This document shows positions 54,165 to 61,877 of a DNA stretch of 64,000 nucleotides, piece by piece. How positions within the stretch are numbered: the first letter of the stretch is position 1; the number at the start of each line of letters is the position of its first letter. The position numbers and the translations under genes were made by a program. The notes under the pieces are model-generated. The model was not told the origin of the DNA and did not search any database. It saw nothing but the letters and a program-made list of their open reading frames with translations. Source of the DNA: Streptomyces noursei ATCC 11455 (GTDB taxonomy: Bacteria; Actinomycetota; Actinomycetes; Streptomycetales; Streptomycetaceae); NCBI RefSeq assembly GCF_001704275.1, contig NZ_CP011533.1, positions 5,022,001 through 5,086,000 of the forward strand, in the 5' to 3' direction.

Positions 54165-56237
54165 ATGCGCTGGCTGGTGGGGTGGAGCAGTGCCGCGACC
54201 GCCCACAGGGAGTGCCGGACGCTGCTGCCCGTGGGCGCCCAACTCCTGTGGGGCGACCCCGATCCCCTCTGGGCGGTGGGCGACTGGCGGCCCCACGAGG
54301 TGCGCGTCGTCCAGGCCGACCCGGAGACCCGACTCGCCGTCTTCGGGGTCTGCGGCGCCACCGACGACCAGTTGAAGGTGGGCCTGTTCGCCGCCCGTGG
54401 GGGCGCGCTGCGCCACCTGACCGCCTGGCCTGGCAGCTACACCGCCGTCGCCCAAGTGGGCCGCCGGATCACCGTCACCGGAGACCTGGCCGGCGCCCGG
54501 CCCGTCTTCCACACCCGGTGGGCCGGCGGGACCGCCTACGCCACCGCCGCCCTGCCGCTCGCCGACCTCGTCGAGGCCGGCCTCGACGTCGGCCATCTGG
54601 CCGCCCTGCTGGCCTGCCCGGACGCCCCCGAGGCGGTGGGCGCCGGCACCCCGTACGACGGGGTCCGCCGGATCCCGCCCGGCCACGCCCTGGTGCTGCG
54701 CACCGGCAGCAGCGAGATCGCCTCCTACGAACCGCCCGCGTCCCTGGCCGTCGCCGCCCCCCAACTCGCCCCGGAGCAGGCGGTGGACGGCGTCCGGGAG
54801 GCCCTCGTGGAGGCCGTGCGTGCCCGGCTGGCGGCCCCCCGCTTCGCGCCCGACCCGGACGGCCTCGACCGGCTCGACCCAGGCCCGGTGCCCGGCATGG
54901 GCCCCGCGGAGCGGCGCGCGGCGCGCGGCGGACCGGCCCCCGGCATCGGCGCCGACCTCTCCGGGGGCAGCGCCTCCGGAACCCTCGCCCTCCTGGCCGC
55001 CGGCCTCCCCGGGCAGCCCGGCCGGATCAACGGCCACGGCGAGCGCCTGCTGGCGGTCACCTTCAACGACCGCGCCACCCATGGCGACCGGGCCCAGCAC
55101 GAGGCGGAACTGGAGCGTGCCCGCGGCATCGCCGAGGACCCCCGGCTGCACCACGTCGTCGTCGCCGCCGGCGAGGAGGCCCTCCCGTACACCGGCCTGG
55201 ACGCCCTCCCGCTCACCGACGAGTCCGGCCCCTCGCTGACCCTGGCCGGCCGGCACCGCAGGCGGCTGCTGTCCGGCGGCGCCGACCACTTCGTCGGGAA
55301 CGGCGCCCGCCAGGTCCTCGACGCCCACCCCGCCCGCCTCGCCGACCTCCTCATGGACCGCCGCCGGCGCCATCTGCTGCGCCCGGTCACCGCGCTGGCC
55401 AAGGCCGACGGCCCCTCCGCGCACTCGGTGCTGGTCCCGTTCACCGTCTACCGGGCCGCCCGGAAGCTCGCCCGCACCCCCTACGCCACCGGGATGGCCG
55501 AGGCCGCGCGCCACCTGATGGAGCGCCGGTTCGCCGACGAGCCGGTGGCCGGCGGCGCGGTGGACGCCTCCCTGGCCGCGCTCGCCTGGTGCCGCCCCGG
55601 GCCCGCGGCCCGCTGGCTCACGGGGGAGGCGCTGGCCGAAGTATCGGTTCGCCTCGGGGACGCGGCGCACCGTTCGCCCGCCGCGGGCCGCCCCGGCGAA
55701 CGACGGGCCCGCGCCGCCCTCGCCCGCCAGGCCGCCGACCACCGGATCTTCGAGCAGGCCGTCGAGGTCCGCAGCCAGCGGCTGCACGCCCCCTTCCTGG
55801 ACAACCAGGTGGTGCTGGCCTGCCGCGCCCTGCCGGACACCCTGCGGGTGCAGCCGGGCGCCCGGGCCGCCGTCCTGCGCGCCGTCCTGGCCGGCGCCGG
55901 CGTGCGGTACCTGCCGTCCGGCTGGGGCGCCGCCGCGCACCACACCCACACCGCCGCGGTCCGCGCCGGACTGCGCGCCGCGGTCGGCCCGTTGCTCCAG
56001 CTCTTCGACGCGCCACTGCTGGCGGACGCCGGCCTCGTCGAGGCGCGGGTGGTCCGCCGCGCGCTCCGCGCGGCGGCCGAGGGCGCCCCGGTGCCCCTGG
56101 ACGGTCTGGCCGAACTGGTCGCCGCCGAAGTGTGGTTGCGCCGGCTGCTGGCCCGCCGCGGCTCGTGCTGGACGGGCGCGCAGGCGCCCCGGCAACGGGC
56201 GCTCGCCGGGGGCGTGGTGCGCGCGCGGCTCTCCTGA
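54165..56237 (+). CDS. Asparagine-synthase-like protein with altered PP-loop
   Basis: ATG 54165 has GGAGG 6 nt upstream. The 690-residue protein has an asparagine-synthetase architecture: an N-terminal Ntn-like domain (VTGDLAGARPVFH, YDGVRRIPPGHAL) and a C-terminal synthetase-like domain with LSGGADHFVGN and the helical HIFEQAVEVRSQRLHAPFLDNQVV typical of late helices. But the N-terminal nucleophile Cys is absent (MRW), and the PP-loop reads SGGSAS (266-271) instead of SGGxDS, so the Asp that helps bind Mg-ATP is Ala. Lasso-peptide cyclases and beta-lactam synthetases share this fold but keep the Asp. No precursor peptide gene is evident. I infer a non-standard or pseudo-enzyme. Confidence 0.7.
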   Translation: MRWLVGWSSAATAHRECRTLLPVGAQLLWGDPDPLWAVGDWRPHEVRVVQADPETRLAVFGVCGATDDQLKVGLFAARGGALRHLTAWPGSYTAVAQVGRRITVTGDLAGARPVFHTRWAGGTAYATAALPLADLVEAGLDVGHLAALLACPDAPEAVGAGTPYDGVRRIPPGHALVLRTGSSEIASYEPPASLAVAAPQLAPEQAVDGVREALVEAVRARLAAPRFAPDPDGLDRLDPGPVPGMGPAERRAARGGPAPGIGADLSGGSASGTLALLAAGLPGQPGRINGHGERLLAVTFNDRATHGDRAQHEAELERARGIAEDPRLHHVVVAAGEEALPYTGLDALPLTDESGPSLTLAGRHRRRLLSGGADHFVGNGARQVLDAHPARLADLLMDRRRRHLLRPVTALAKADGPSAHSVLVPFTVYRAARKLARTPYATGMAEAARHLMERRFADEPVAGGAVDASLAALAWCRPGPAARWLTGEALAEVSVRLGDAAHRSPAAGRPGERRARAALARQAADHRIFEQAVEVRSQRLHAPFLDNQVVLACRALPDTLRVQPGARAAVLRAVLAGAGVRYLPSGWGAAAHHTHTAAVRAGLRAAVGPLLQLFDAPLLADAGLVEARVVRRALRAAAEGAPVPLDGLAELVAAEVWLRRLLARRGSCWTGAQAPRQRALAGGVVRARLS

Positions 56238-56242
56238 CGCGC

Positions 56243-56284
56243 CCGGCGGGCCGCCTCACCGCCCGGGGCGAGGCGGCCCGCCGG
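56243..56284 (+). terminator. Terminator of the asparagine-synthase-like gene
   Basis: CCGGCGGGCCGCCTC pairs perfectly with GAGGCGGCCCGCCGG (15 bp, 12-nt loop), 5 bases after the stop. Confidence 0.8.
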
Positions 56285-56718
56285 AACCCCCGGGCGCCCG
56301 CTCTCCACGGGGCGGACGCCCGGCGCACGACCGCGTCCCGGTGCGCCCAGCAGAACGGCGCGACCCACGGCGCACCCGAGGCCCCGCACGCCGGGGAAGC
56401 GGCGCGTACGCGGGCGATCACACCGCCGACCACGCTGCCGTCCCTGCGCCCCGTACGACCCCGGCACCCCACACGTCCTGACCGCCCGCCGAGCCCTGAC
56501 CGCCCGCCGAGCCCTGACGGAATCCCCGGCCCTGACGGATCCCTCGACCGTGACGGGCCCCTCGCCCCTGCCGGGATCCGTCCCCGGGTCGAGGGACGCG
56601 TCGGTCCGTCCCCGGGCCGACGAACGGGCCAGTCCGTCACCGCGCCGACGAACGGGGCACACCGTCCCGCCCTCCGGCGCGATCCCGCCCCACCCGCGGC
56701 GACCAGCTCACCGACAGC
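56285..56718. other. Convergent intergenic region containing degenerate 18-bp repeats
   Basis: No gene I can support. It contains the tandem repeats at 56481-56570 and, at its end, an 11-bp direct repeat (CAGCTCACCGA at 56704 and 56715) that reaches the stop codon of the sigma gene. Confidence 0.5.
56481..56570 (+). repeat. Tandem 18-bp repeats (about five units)
   Basis: ACCGCCCGCCGAGCCCTG occurs exactly twice (56481-56498, 56499-56516). Three decayed 18-bp units follow, each beginning ACGG and ending with TG (to 56570). On the plus strand they spell hexapeptides such as PDRPPS, but no start or ribosome-binding site supports translation. Confidence 0.75.
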
Positions 56719-58677
56719 TCACCGACAACTGATCTGCGACCGCGCCCAGTCGCCCAGCGCCACCAGATCGCCCGCGCTCTCCGGCTCGACCACCAGGCGC
56801 AGCGTCTTGCGCCCGGCCAACGGGACGTGCACCGGCACCGCCGACTCCCCGCCGCGCAGGACCGGCGACCGCCACAGCCGCACCCCGTCCCCGTACACCG
56901 AGAAGCGCAGCGCGCCCAGGCCCAGGCTGAGGTCGTCCACGCCGGCCACCGCGTCGTACGCCGTGCACTGCCGGTTGAGATCGATGACCACCGAGGACGA
57001 GGCGTGCACGCTCACCCCGTGGGGATAGGCGGTCCCGCCGATGCTCGGGCGGTACCGCTTCCACAGCCAGCCGCTGTCGAGGGCCCGTACTTCCGGCTTG
57101 CTGCCGTCCCCCATGAAGTCGTACGCCAACGCACTGACCTGATACGCCGTCGTCGGCGGCGTGGGGGTGGGCGTGGGCGTGGGCGTCGGTGTCGGGGTCG
57201 GCGTGGGCGTCGGGGTGGGCGTCGGTGTTGGAGTCGGCGTGGGCGTCGGCGGTGCCGGGGTGGGCGTCGGCGTCGGTGTCGGGGCGGGCTCGGACGGCGT
57301 CGGGGTGGGCATCGGCGTGCGGGACGGCGTCGGCTCGGTGACCGGCGCGCCCACCGGCGGCCGGGGGGTGTGCGACGGCGGCGGGGCCGGCACGGGCGGC
57401 GCGACCGGCGCCGGCGGGTGCGGTTGTGCCCGCGGGGCCGGTTGCGGCGACCCGGCCAGCGCGAACGCCAGCGCCGCCCCCGCCGCGACCACCAGCCCGG
57501 CACCGATACCGATCTTCACCGGCGCGGCCAGCCCCTCGCCCACGGCCGCCCCGCCGCCGGCGCCGCCCGCCGTACCGGAACCGGACCCCGCGGCGGCCGC
57601 GGCCACCCCGGCACCCGCCGCGGCCCCGGCGCCGGCGATCCCGGCCACCGCGGCGGCACCCTTGACGACGTACCCGGCCGCGAACCAGCCGATGACCGCC
57701 ACCGGCAGCACCGCCCCGATCCGCTGGTTGAGGTCGACGACCTCCAGCGCCGCCCCGCGGCACCGGGCGCACTCCTCCAGATGCTTGCGCAGCCCCCGCT
57801 CGGCCCGCATCCGCAATCCGCCCCGGGCGTACGCGCCGAGCCGGTCGGCATAGCGCGCGCAGTCGCCGCCCGCGGTCAGCGACTGGCTCACATGCGCCTG
57901 CAGATACGCCTGCTTGAGCCCTTCCCGGGCGCGGTGGGCCAGCACGGCGGTGGCGTTGGCGGTCAGCCCGAGCAGCGGTGCGACCTCGCTCGGCGACTCG
58001 TCCTCGATGGTGGTGTGCCACAGCACCGTCTGATAGCGCTCCGGCAGGCTGCGGAACGCCTGCACCGCCATGGTCTGCTCGGCCTCGTGCATCGCCCGGA
58101 CGTCCGCGCCCGGATCCAGCGTGCTGTCGTCCAGGGACGACCCGGCCGCCGACACCGCGAACACCGCGAAGTCCTCGACCAACTGCTCCCGTCGGGTGGT
58201 CCTCGCCCAGGCCGCGGCGACCCGCCGCACGGTCGTCAGCAGATACGCGCGCACCGCGGAGTCCGGCCCCGCCCCGCCGCGCACCGCCTGCAGGGTGCGC
58301 GCGAAGACCTCGCCGGTCAGATCCTCGGCGGTGTGGGCGTCCCGGCAGCAGCCGCGCGCATACCGGCGCACCGCCTCGGCGTGCCGGCGGTACAGCTCCT
58401 CGTAGGCGCTGTCGTCACCGGCCCGCATCGCGGCGACCAACTCGGCGTCGGACGGCGGCAGATCCGCGTCCGTGCGCTCGCCGGGCACCCCCACCGGCTC
58501 GTCCGACGGCATCCCGCCGTGCCGGGAGCGCCTGCGCTGCGCCGGCACGCTGGGCCCGGCGTCCTCCAGGCCACCGCGCGGGGGCGTCGCCCCCGGCGGC
58601 CCGGTCCGGCCCGGCACCTGATCCGAGCGGCGTCCCGTGGTCTCGCCACGCCGCTCGTCCCGCCCGTCAACACCCAT
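56719..58677 (-). CDS. ECF-type sigma factor fused to zinc-finger, membrane helix, TP linker and NPCBM domain
   Basis: From ATG 58677 (GGGAG 8 nt upstream; GTG 58701 is possible) the protein has 652 residues. Order: disordered head; sigma region 2 (about 80-155, AYEELYRRHAEAVRRYARG); sigma region 4 (about 205-262, LPERYQTVLWHTTIEDESPS, VAPLLGLTANATAVLAHRAR); a zinc-finger-like anti-sigma segment with HxxxCxxC (His299, Cys303, Cys306); Ala/Gly-rich stretch; one membrane helix (388-408); a linker with some 25 Thr-Pro repeats (450-508); and a NPCBM/NEW2 carbohydrate-binding module (512-652: YDFMGDGSKPEV, AYPHGVSVHASS, FSVYGDGVRLW). I infer a membrane-tethered sigma factor that senses sugar or wall polymers outside. 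ECF families with such extensions are described in actinobacteria. Confidence 0.88.
   Translation of the reverse strand: MGVDGRDERRGETTGRRSDQVPGRTGPPGATPPRGGLEDAGPSVPAQRRRSRHGGMPSDEPVGVPGERTDADLPPSDAELVAAMRAGDDSAYEELYRRHAEAVRRYARGCCRDAHTAEDLTGEVFARTLQAVRGGAGPDSAVRAYLLTTVRRVAAAWARTTRREQLVEDFAVFAVSAAGSSLDDSTLDPGADVRAMHEAEQTMAVQAFRSLPERYQTVLWHTTIEDESPSEVAPLLGLTANATAVLAHRAREGLKQAYLQAHVSQSLTAGGDCARYADRLGAYARGGLRMRAERGLRKHLEECARCRGAALEVVDLNQRIGAVLPVAVIGWFAAGYVVKGAAAVAGIAGAGAAAGAGVAAAAAGSGSGTAGGAGGGAAVGEGLAAPVKIGIGAGLVVAAGAALAFALAGSPQPAPRAQPHPPAPVAPPVPAPPPSHTPRPPVGAPVTEPTPSRTPMPTPTPSEPAPTPTPTPTPAPPTPTPTPTPTPTPTPTPTPTPTPTPTPTPTPPTTAYQVSALAYDFMGDGSKPEVRALDSGWLWKRYRPSIGGTAYPHGVSVHASSSVVIDLNRQCTAYDAVAGVDDLSLGLGALRFSVYGDGVRLWRSPVLRGGESAVPVHVPLAGRKTLRLVVEPESAGDLVALGDWARSQISCR
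57161..57310. repeat. Thr-Pro-coding minisatellite in the sigma-factor fusion gene
   Basis: On the plus strand, tandem GTGGGCGTGGGC and GGTGTCGGGGTC-type 6-mers; on the minus (coding) strand, Thr-Pro codons. Length is likely to vary between strains. Confidence 0.85.
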
Positions 58678-58952
58678 CGCCGAGGCTCCCGAACCCGTCA
58701 CACCGCAACACCGCGCAAGCGTGCCACACCCCTGGCCCGGGCTTCAGGGCCCCGGTGGGCAACCACTCATCCGGGGCGCCCGCACTGGCGTTCACCCGCA
58801 CGGGGCGCCCCGCACCGGTCGGGACCACCGCATCGCAGGGATGCCGGCGCCCCACCGGGACGCCCCGCACTCGGGGCCTCCCGGTGCCGCCACCGGCTCC
58901 ACGCGGGCGGTTCGTGCCCCGCCCGCCGTCATGGAGCCGGCCGCCGCGCCTG

Positions 58953-59747
58953 TCACGTCGCGGGACGCGACCGCAGCCCTTCCAGCAGGATCTCCAGCAA
59001 CCGGGCGGAGGCCGCCTGCTGCTGCCCGGGATCGGGCAGCGCGGGCGCACCCGTGGCGATGACCAGCAGCACGTCGGAGACCGTGACATCGGTCCGCAGC
59101 GCACCCGCCGCCCGGGCCCGCTCGACCAGCCGTCCGACGACGTCCAGCAGCGCCTGCCCGCCCGGCGTCTCCTCGGCCTCGGGGCCGCTCCGCGGCCCGT
59201 CCGCCTCGCCGGGCGCCATCCGCTGCAGCGGCACCCGGGCCTCGGTGCCGCCCTCCGGCACCCGCGGCTCGGCCGCGCCGTCCGCCCGCTCCTCGCTCGC
59301 GCCGACCCGCAGGATGCCCGGCGGCAGCAGCCGCCCGGCGCCCGAGGCGACCGACGTGCGCAGGAACCGCGCCAGCGCCGACCACGGATCGTCCTCCTGA
59401 CCCAGTGCGGCCCGTGCCTGCTCGGTCAGCCGGGAGGTCTCCTCCTCGGCTATCCGCCGGACCAGGACGTCCTTGCTCGGGAAGCGGCGGTAGACCGTCC
59501 CGACCCCGACCCGGGCGCGACGCGCCACGTCCTCCATCGGCGCGCCGTACCCCAGTTCGCCGAAGACCTCTCGGGCCGCCCGCAGCACATGCTCCAGATT
59601 GCGCTGGGCATCGACCCGCAGGGGTGTGCTCCGGCCGTTGAGGCCGGTCGCCGCGCCCGTTCCGTTGCCGCCGGCGCCGTTGACACCGTCGGAAGCGGCA
59701 GCGGTCATCGTGGCCGCCGCCGACCATTGAGAGCCCTGAATGTGCAT
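58953..59747 (-). CDS. atrA: TetR family regulator AtrA
   Basis: The 264-residue protein starts at ATG 59747 (MHIQGSQWSAAATM; GGGGGATC upstream) after a disordered 40-residue head. The TetR HTH is VLRAAREVFGELGYG and PMEDVARRARVGVGTVYRRFPSKDVLVRRI (about 57-102). The C-terminal ligand domain is long and loop-rich. The position next to a type II NADH dehydrogenase gene, and the sequence layout, match AtrA (recalled as SCO4118 in S. coelicolor), which activates actII-ORF4 and amino-sugar uptake genes and links antibiotic production to metabolism. I cannot verify identity by alignment. A promoter with TTGACG lies at 59833-59862. Confidence 0.82.
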   Translation of the reverse strand: MHIQGSQWSAAATMTAAASDGVNGAGGNGTGAATGLNGRSTPLRVDAQRNLEHVLRAAREVFGELGYGAPMEDVARRARVGVGTVYRRFPSKDVLVRRIAEEETSRLTEQARAALGQEDDPWSALARFLRTSVASGAGRLLPPGILRVGASEERADGAAEPRVPEGGTEARVPLQRMAPGEADGPRSGPEAEETPGGQALLDVVGRLVERARAAGALRTDVTVSDVLLVIATGAPALPDPGQQQAASARLLEILLEGLRSRPAT

Positions 59748-60184
59748 AAGTGATCCCCCGGTAATGACGTCTCCCCCCGGAGACTCCCCGCCCTGACGGT
59801 CGGGGCGACCCGACAAGAGGGTGCACCCCGACGACATACGAACATAGTTGAGCCCGCGTCAAGATTGAAGGGGGCGCTCCGTACGCCGTGCCCCCCGTTC
59901 GGCCCAATGGACCCGATCCGTCCTGCTCGTCCTTCCGCTCACCTCGCGCCGAACTCCGCCTGACCAGCGTACTTCGCCCCGCTCGGCCGGAATGTCCCGC
60001 TCCGCACCGCGCCTCGTACCGGACATACTTTTCGACCGGCCTGTGGACAAAGCCGTCCCGGCGGTGCGTCATGGAACAGTGCTGTGCTGTCCGGGGGCAC
60101 AGCGCCCGAAGGTGGCCGCGCGCGCCGGCCCGGCCACCCGCTCGGTGGCGCCCCGGCCTGGTCGACACCGCGAGGAGAACCTCT
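59748..60184. promoter_or_regulatory. Divergent atrA-ndh regulatory region
   Basis: It should hold both promoters. The atrA promoter is visible (see 59833-59862). On the ndh side, CATACT at about 60022-60027 is a possible -10. No gene found; AtrA may bind here, but I see only a half-site-like GGAATG (59990-59995). Confidence 0.45.
59833..59862 (-). promoter_or_regulatory. atrA promoter
   Basis: On the minus strand TTGACG (59857-59862), 18-nt spacer, TATGTC (59833-59838). It would give a leader of about 80 nt. Confidence 0.5.
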
Positions 60185-61582
60185 GTGAAGACTGTGTCTT
60201 CGGAGCATTCGGACGCCGTGGCGCGCATTCTCGTGGTGGGCGGTGGCTACGTGGGGATGTACACCGCCCTGCGGCTGCAGCGGACGCTGAAACAGGAGTT
60301 GCGGCAGGGCACGGTCGAGATCGTCGTCGTCGATCCCGAGCCCTACATGACCTACCAGCCGTTCCTGCCCGAGGCCGCCGCCGGCTCCATCTCCCCGCGC
60401 CATGTCGTCGTCCCGCTGCGCCGCGTCCTGCCGCACTGCACGGTCGTCATCGGCGAGGTCACCGAGATCGACCACGACGAGCGCAAGGCGACCATCGCCA
60501 CCCTGGCCGCGGAGCATGCCGGCGCCGGCGCCGTCACCGTGGCCTACGACGAACTGGTCCTCGCGCCGGGATCGGTCTCGCGCGCCCTCCCCGTCCCCGG
60601 ACTGGCCGACGTCGGCATCGGATTCAAGACGGTCGAGGAGGCCATCGGACTGCGCAACCACGTCCTCGAACAGCTCGACATCGCTTCCTCCACCCGCGAC
60701 CCCGCGATCCGCGACGCGGCGCTGACCTTCGTCTTCGTCGGCGGCGGCTACGCGGGCGTGGAAGCGCTGGCCGAACTGGAGGACATGGCCCGCTACGCCG
60801 TCCGCTACTACCACAACGTCGGGCCCGAGGACATGAAGTGGGTCCTGGTCGAGGCGACCGACCGGATCCTGCCCGAGGTCGGCCCCGACATGGGCGGCTA
60901 CACCGTCCGCGAGCTGCGCGCCCGCAACATCGACGTCCGCCTGGAGACCCGCCTGGAGTCCTGCGAGAAGCGCATCGTCCGGCTCAGCGACGGCTCCCGC
61001 TTCCCCGCCAGGACGCTCGTGTGGACCGCCGGCGTCAAACCGCACCCCATCGTGGCCGCGAGCAAACTGCCGCTGACCGACCACGGCCGCCTCAAGTGCA
61101 CCGCCGCGCTCCAGGTGGACGGCGTGGAACACGCCTGGGCAGCCGGGGACGCGGCGGCCGTCCCGGACCTGACGGCCCCGCCGCCCGCCACCCCCGACGC
61201 GCCGCGCGCCGTCTGCGCCCCCAACGCCCAGCACGCCGTCCGCCAGACCAAGGTGCTGGCCGAGAACCTCACCGCGGCCCTGCGCGGCGGCGAGATCCAC
61301 AACTACGCGCACAAGTACGTCGGTTCGGTGGCCTCGCTCGGCCTGCACAAGGGCGTCGCCCAGGTCTACGGCCGCAAGCTCAAGGGCTACCCGGCGTGGT
61401 TCATGCACCGTGCCTACCACCTCAGCCGGGTGCCCACCTTCAACCGCAAGGCCCGGATCCTCGCCGAATGGATCCTCGCGGGTCTGTTCAAACGCGAGAT
61501 CGTCTCGCTCGGCTCGCTGGAGAACCCGCGCGCCGAATTCGAACTCGCCGCGGGCACCGGCCGGCACAACGAAACCAGCTGA
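60185..61582 (+). CDS. ndh: Type II NADH dehydrogenase (NAD(P)/FAD-dependent oxidoreductase)
   Basis: The 465-residue protein is a two-dinucleotide-binding-domain flavoenzyme. The FAD loop is RILVVGGGYVGMYTALRL and the NAD loop is FVFVGGGYAGVEALAEL; TYQPFLPEAAAGSISPRHVV, LVWTAGVKPHP and the C-terminal membrane-associating HRAYHLSRVPTFNRKARILAEWIL match NDH-2. It passes electrons from NADH to menaquinone without pumping protons. The start is GTG 60185 with AGGAG 7 nt upstream. It is divergent from atrA across 437 bases. A 20-bp palindrome follows. Confidence 0.93.
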   Translation: MKTVSSEHSDAVARILVVGGGYVGMYTALRLQRTLKQELRQGTVEIVVVDPEPYMTYQPFLPEAAAGSISPRHVVVPLRRVLPHCTVVIGEVTEIDHDERKATIATLAAEHAGAGAVTVAYDELVLAPGSVSRALPVPGLADVGIGFKTVEEAIGLRNHVLEQLDIASSTRDPAIRDAALTFVFVGGGYAGVEALAELEDMARYAVRYYHNVGPEDMKWVLVEATDRILPEVGPDMGGYTVRELRARNIDVRLETRLESCEKRIVRLSDGSRFPARTLVWTAGVKPHPIVAASKLPLTDHGRLKCTAALQVDGVEHAWAAGDAAAVPDLTAPPPATPDAPRAVCAPNAQHAVRQTKVLAENLTAALRGGEIHNYAHKYVGSVASLGLHKGVAQVYGRKLKGYPAWFMHRAYHLSRVPTFNRKARILAEWILAGLFKREIVSLGSLENPRAEFELAAGTGRHNETS

Positions 61583-61616
61583 CCGGCCGCTCCACCAGGG
61601 ACGTTGACTGGCCACC

Positions 61617-61636
61617 CGGTCGGCCCGGGCCGACCG
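61617..61636 (+). terminator. Hairpin after ndh
   Basis: CGGTCGGCCC/GGGCCGACCG is a perfect 20-bp palindrome, 34 bases after the ndh stop codon. Between it and 61878 a short frame (GTG 61709 or ATG 61715 to TAA 61864, about 50 codons) could be a leader peptide, but support is weak. Confidence 0.5.
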
Positions 61637-61877
61637 CCCCCGGGCCGGGAACTACGCCTCGACGTCCGGCGTCTGACGGATGACCGTCCGGTCGGCCACA
61701 CTGGACGTGTGACCATGGGTGGGCTCGTATCTGCGAAGAGTGACAATCACGAGGATTCAGGACGTTTGCTGCATTCCGCCAGAGGGTGCCGATCGTGCCC
61801 CCCGCCGCACCACGGGGCCTGCCCCCACGCCGATGGCCCGACCCCGCGTGACGACGCGAAGTAAGAGGTATCCCTCC

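Noticed and set aside
53558..57028. 1156-codon plus-strand frame over the asparagine-synthase-like gene
   Set aside because: Arg/Pro/Gly-only composition, crosses a terminator hairpin and a gene boundary; it is a GC-bias artefact.
57161..57310. Plus-strand Val-Gly-rich gene
   Set aside because: It is the complement of Thr-Pro codons in the sigma-fusion gene on the other strand.
61709..61864. Short ORF (GTG 61709 or ATG 61715) before the PAS/SpoIIE gene
   Set aside because: It might be a leader peptide of about 50 residues, but it lacks a ribosome-binding site and has irregular codon use; kept only as a remark.
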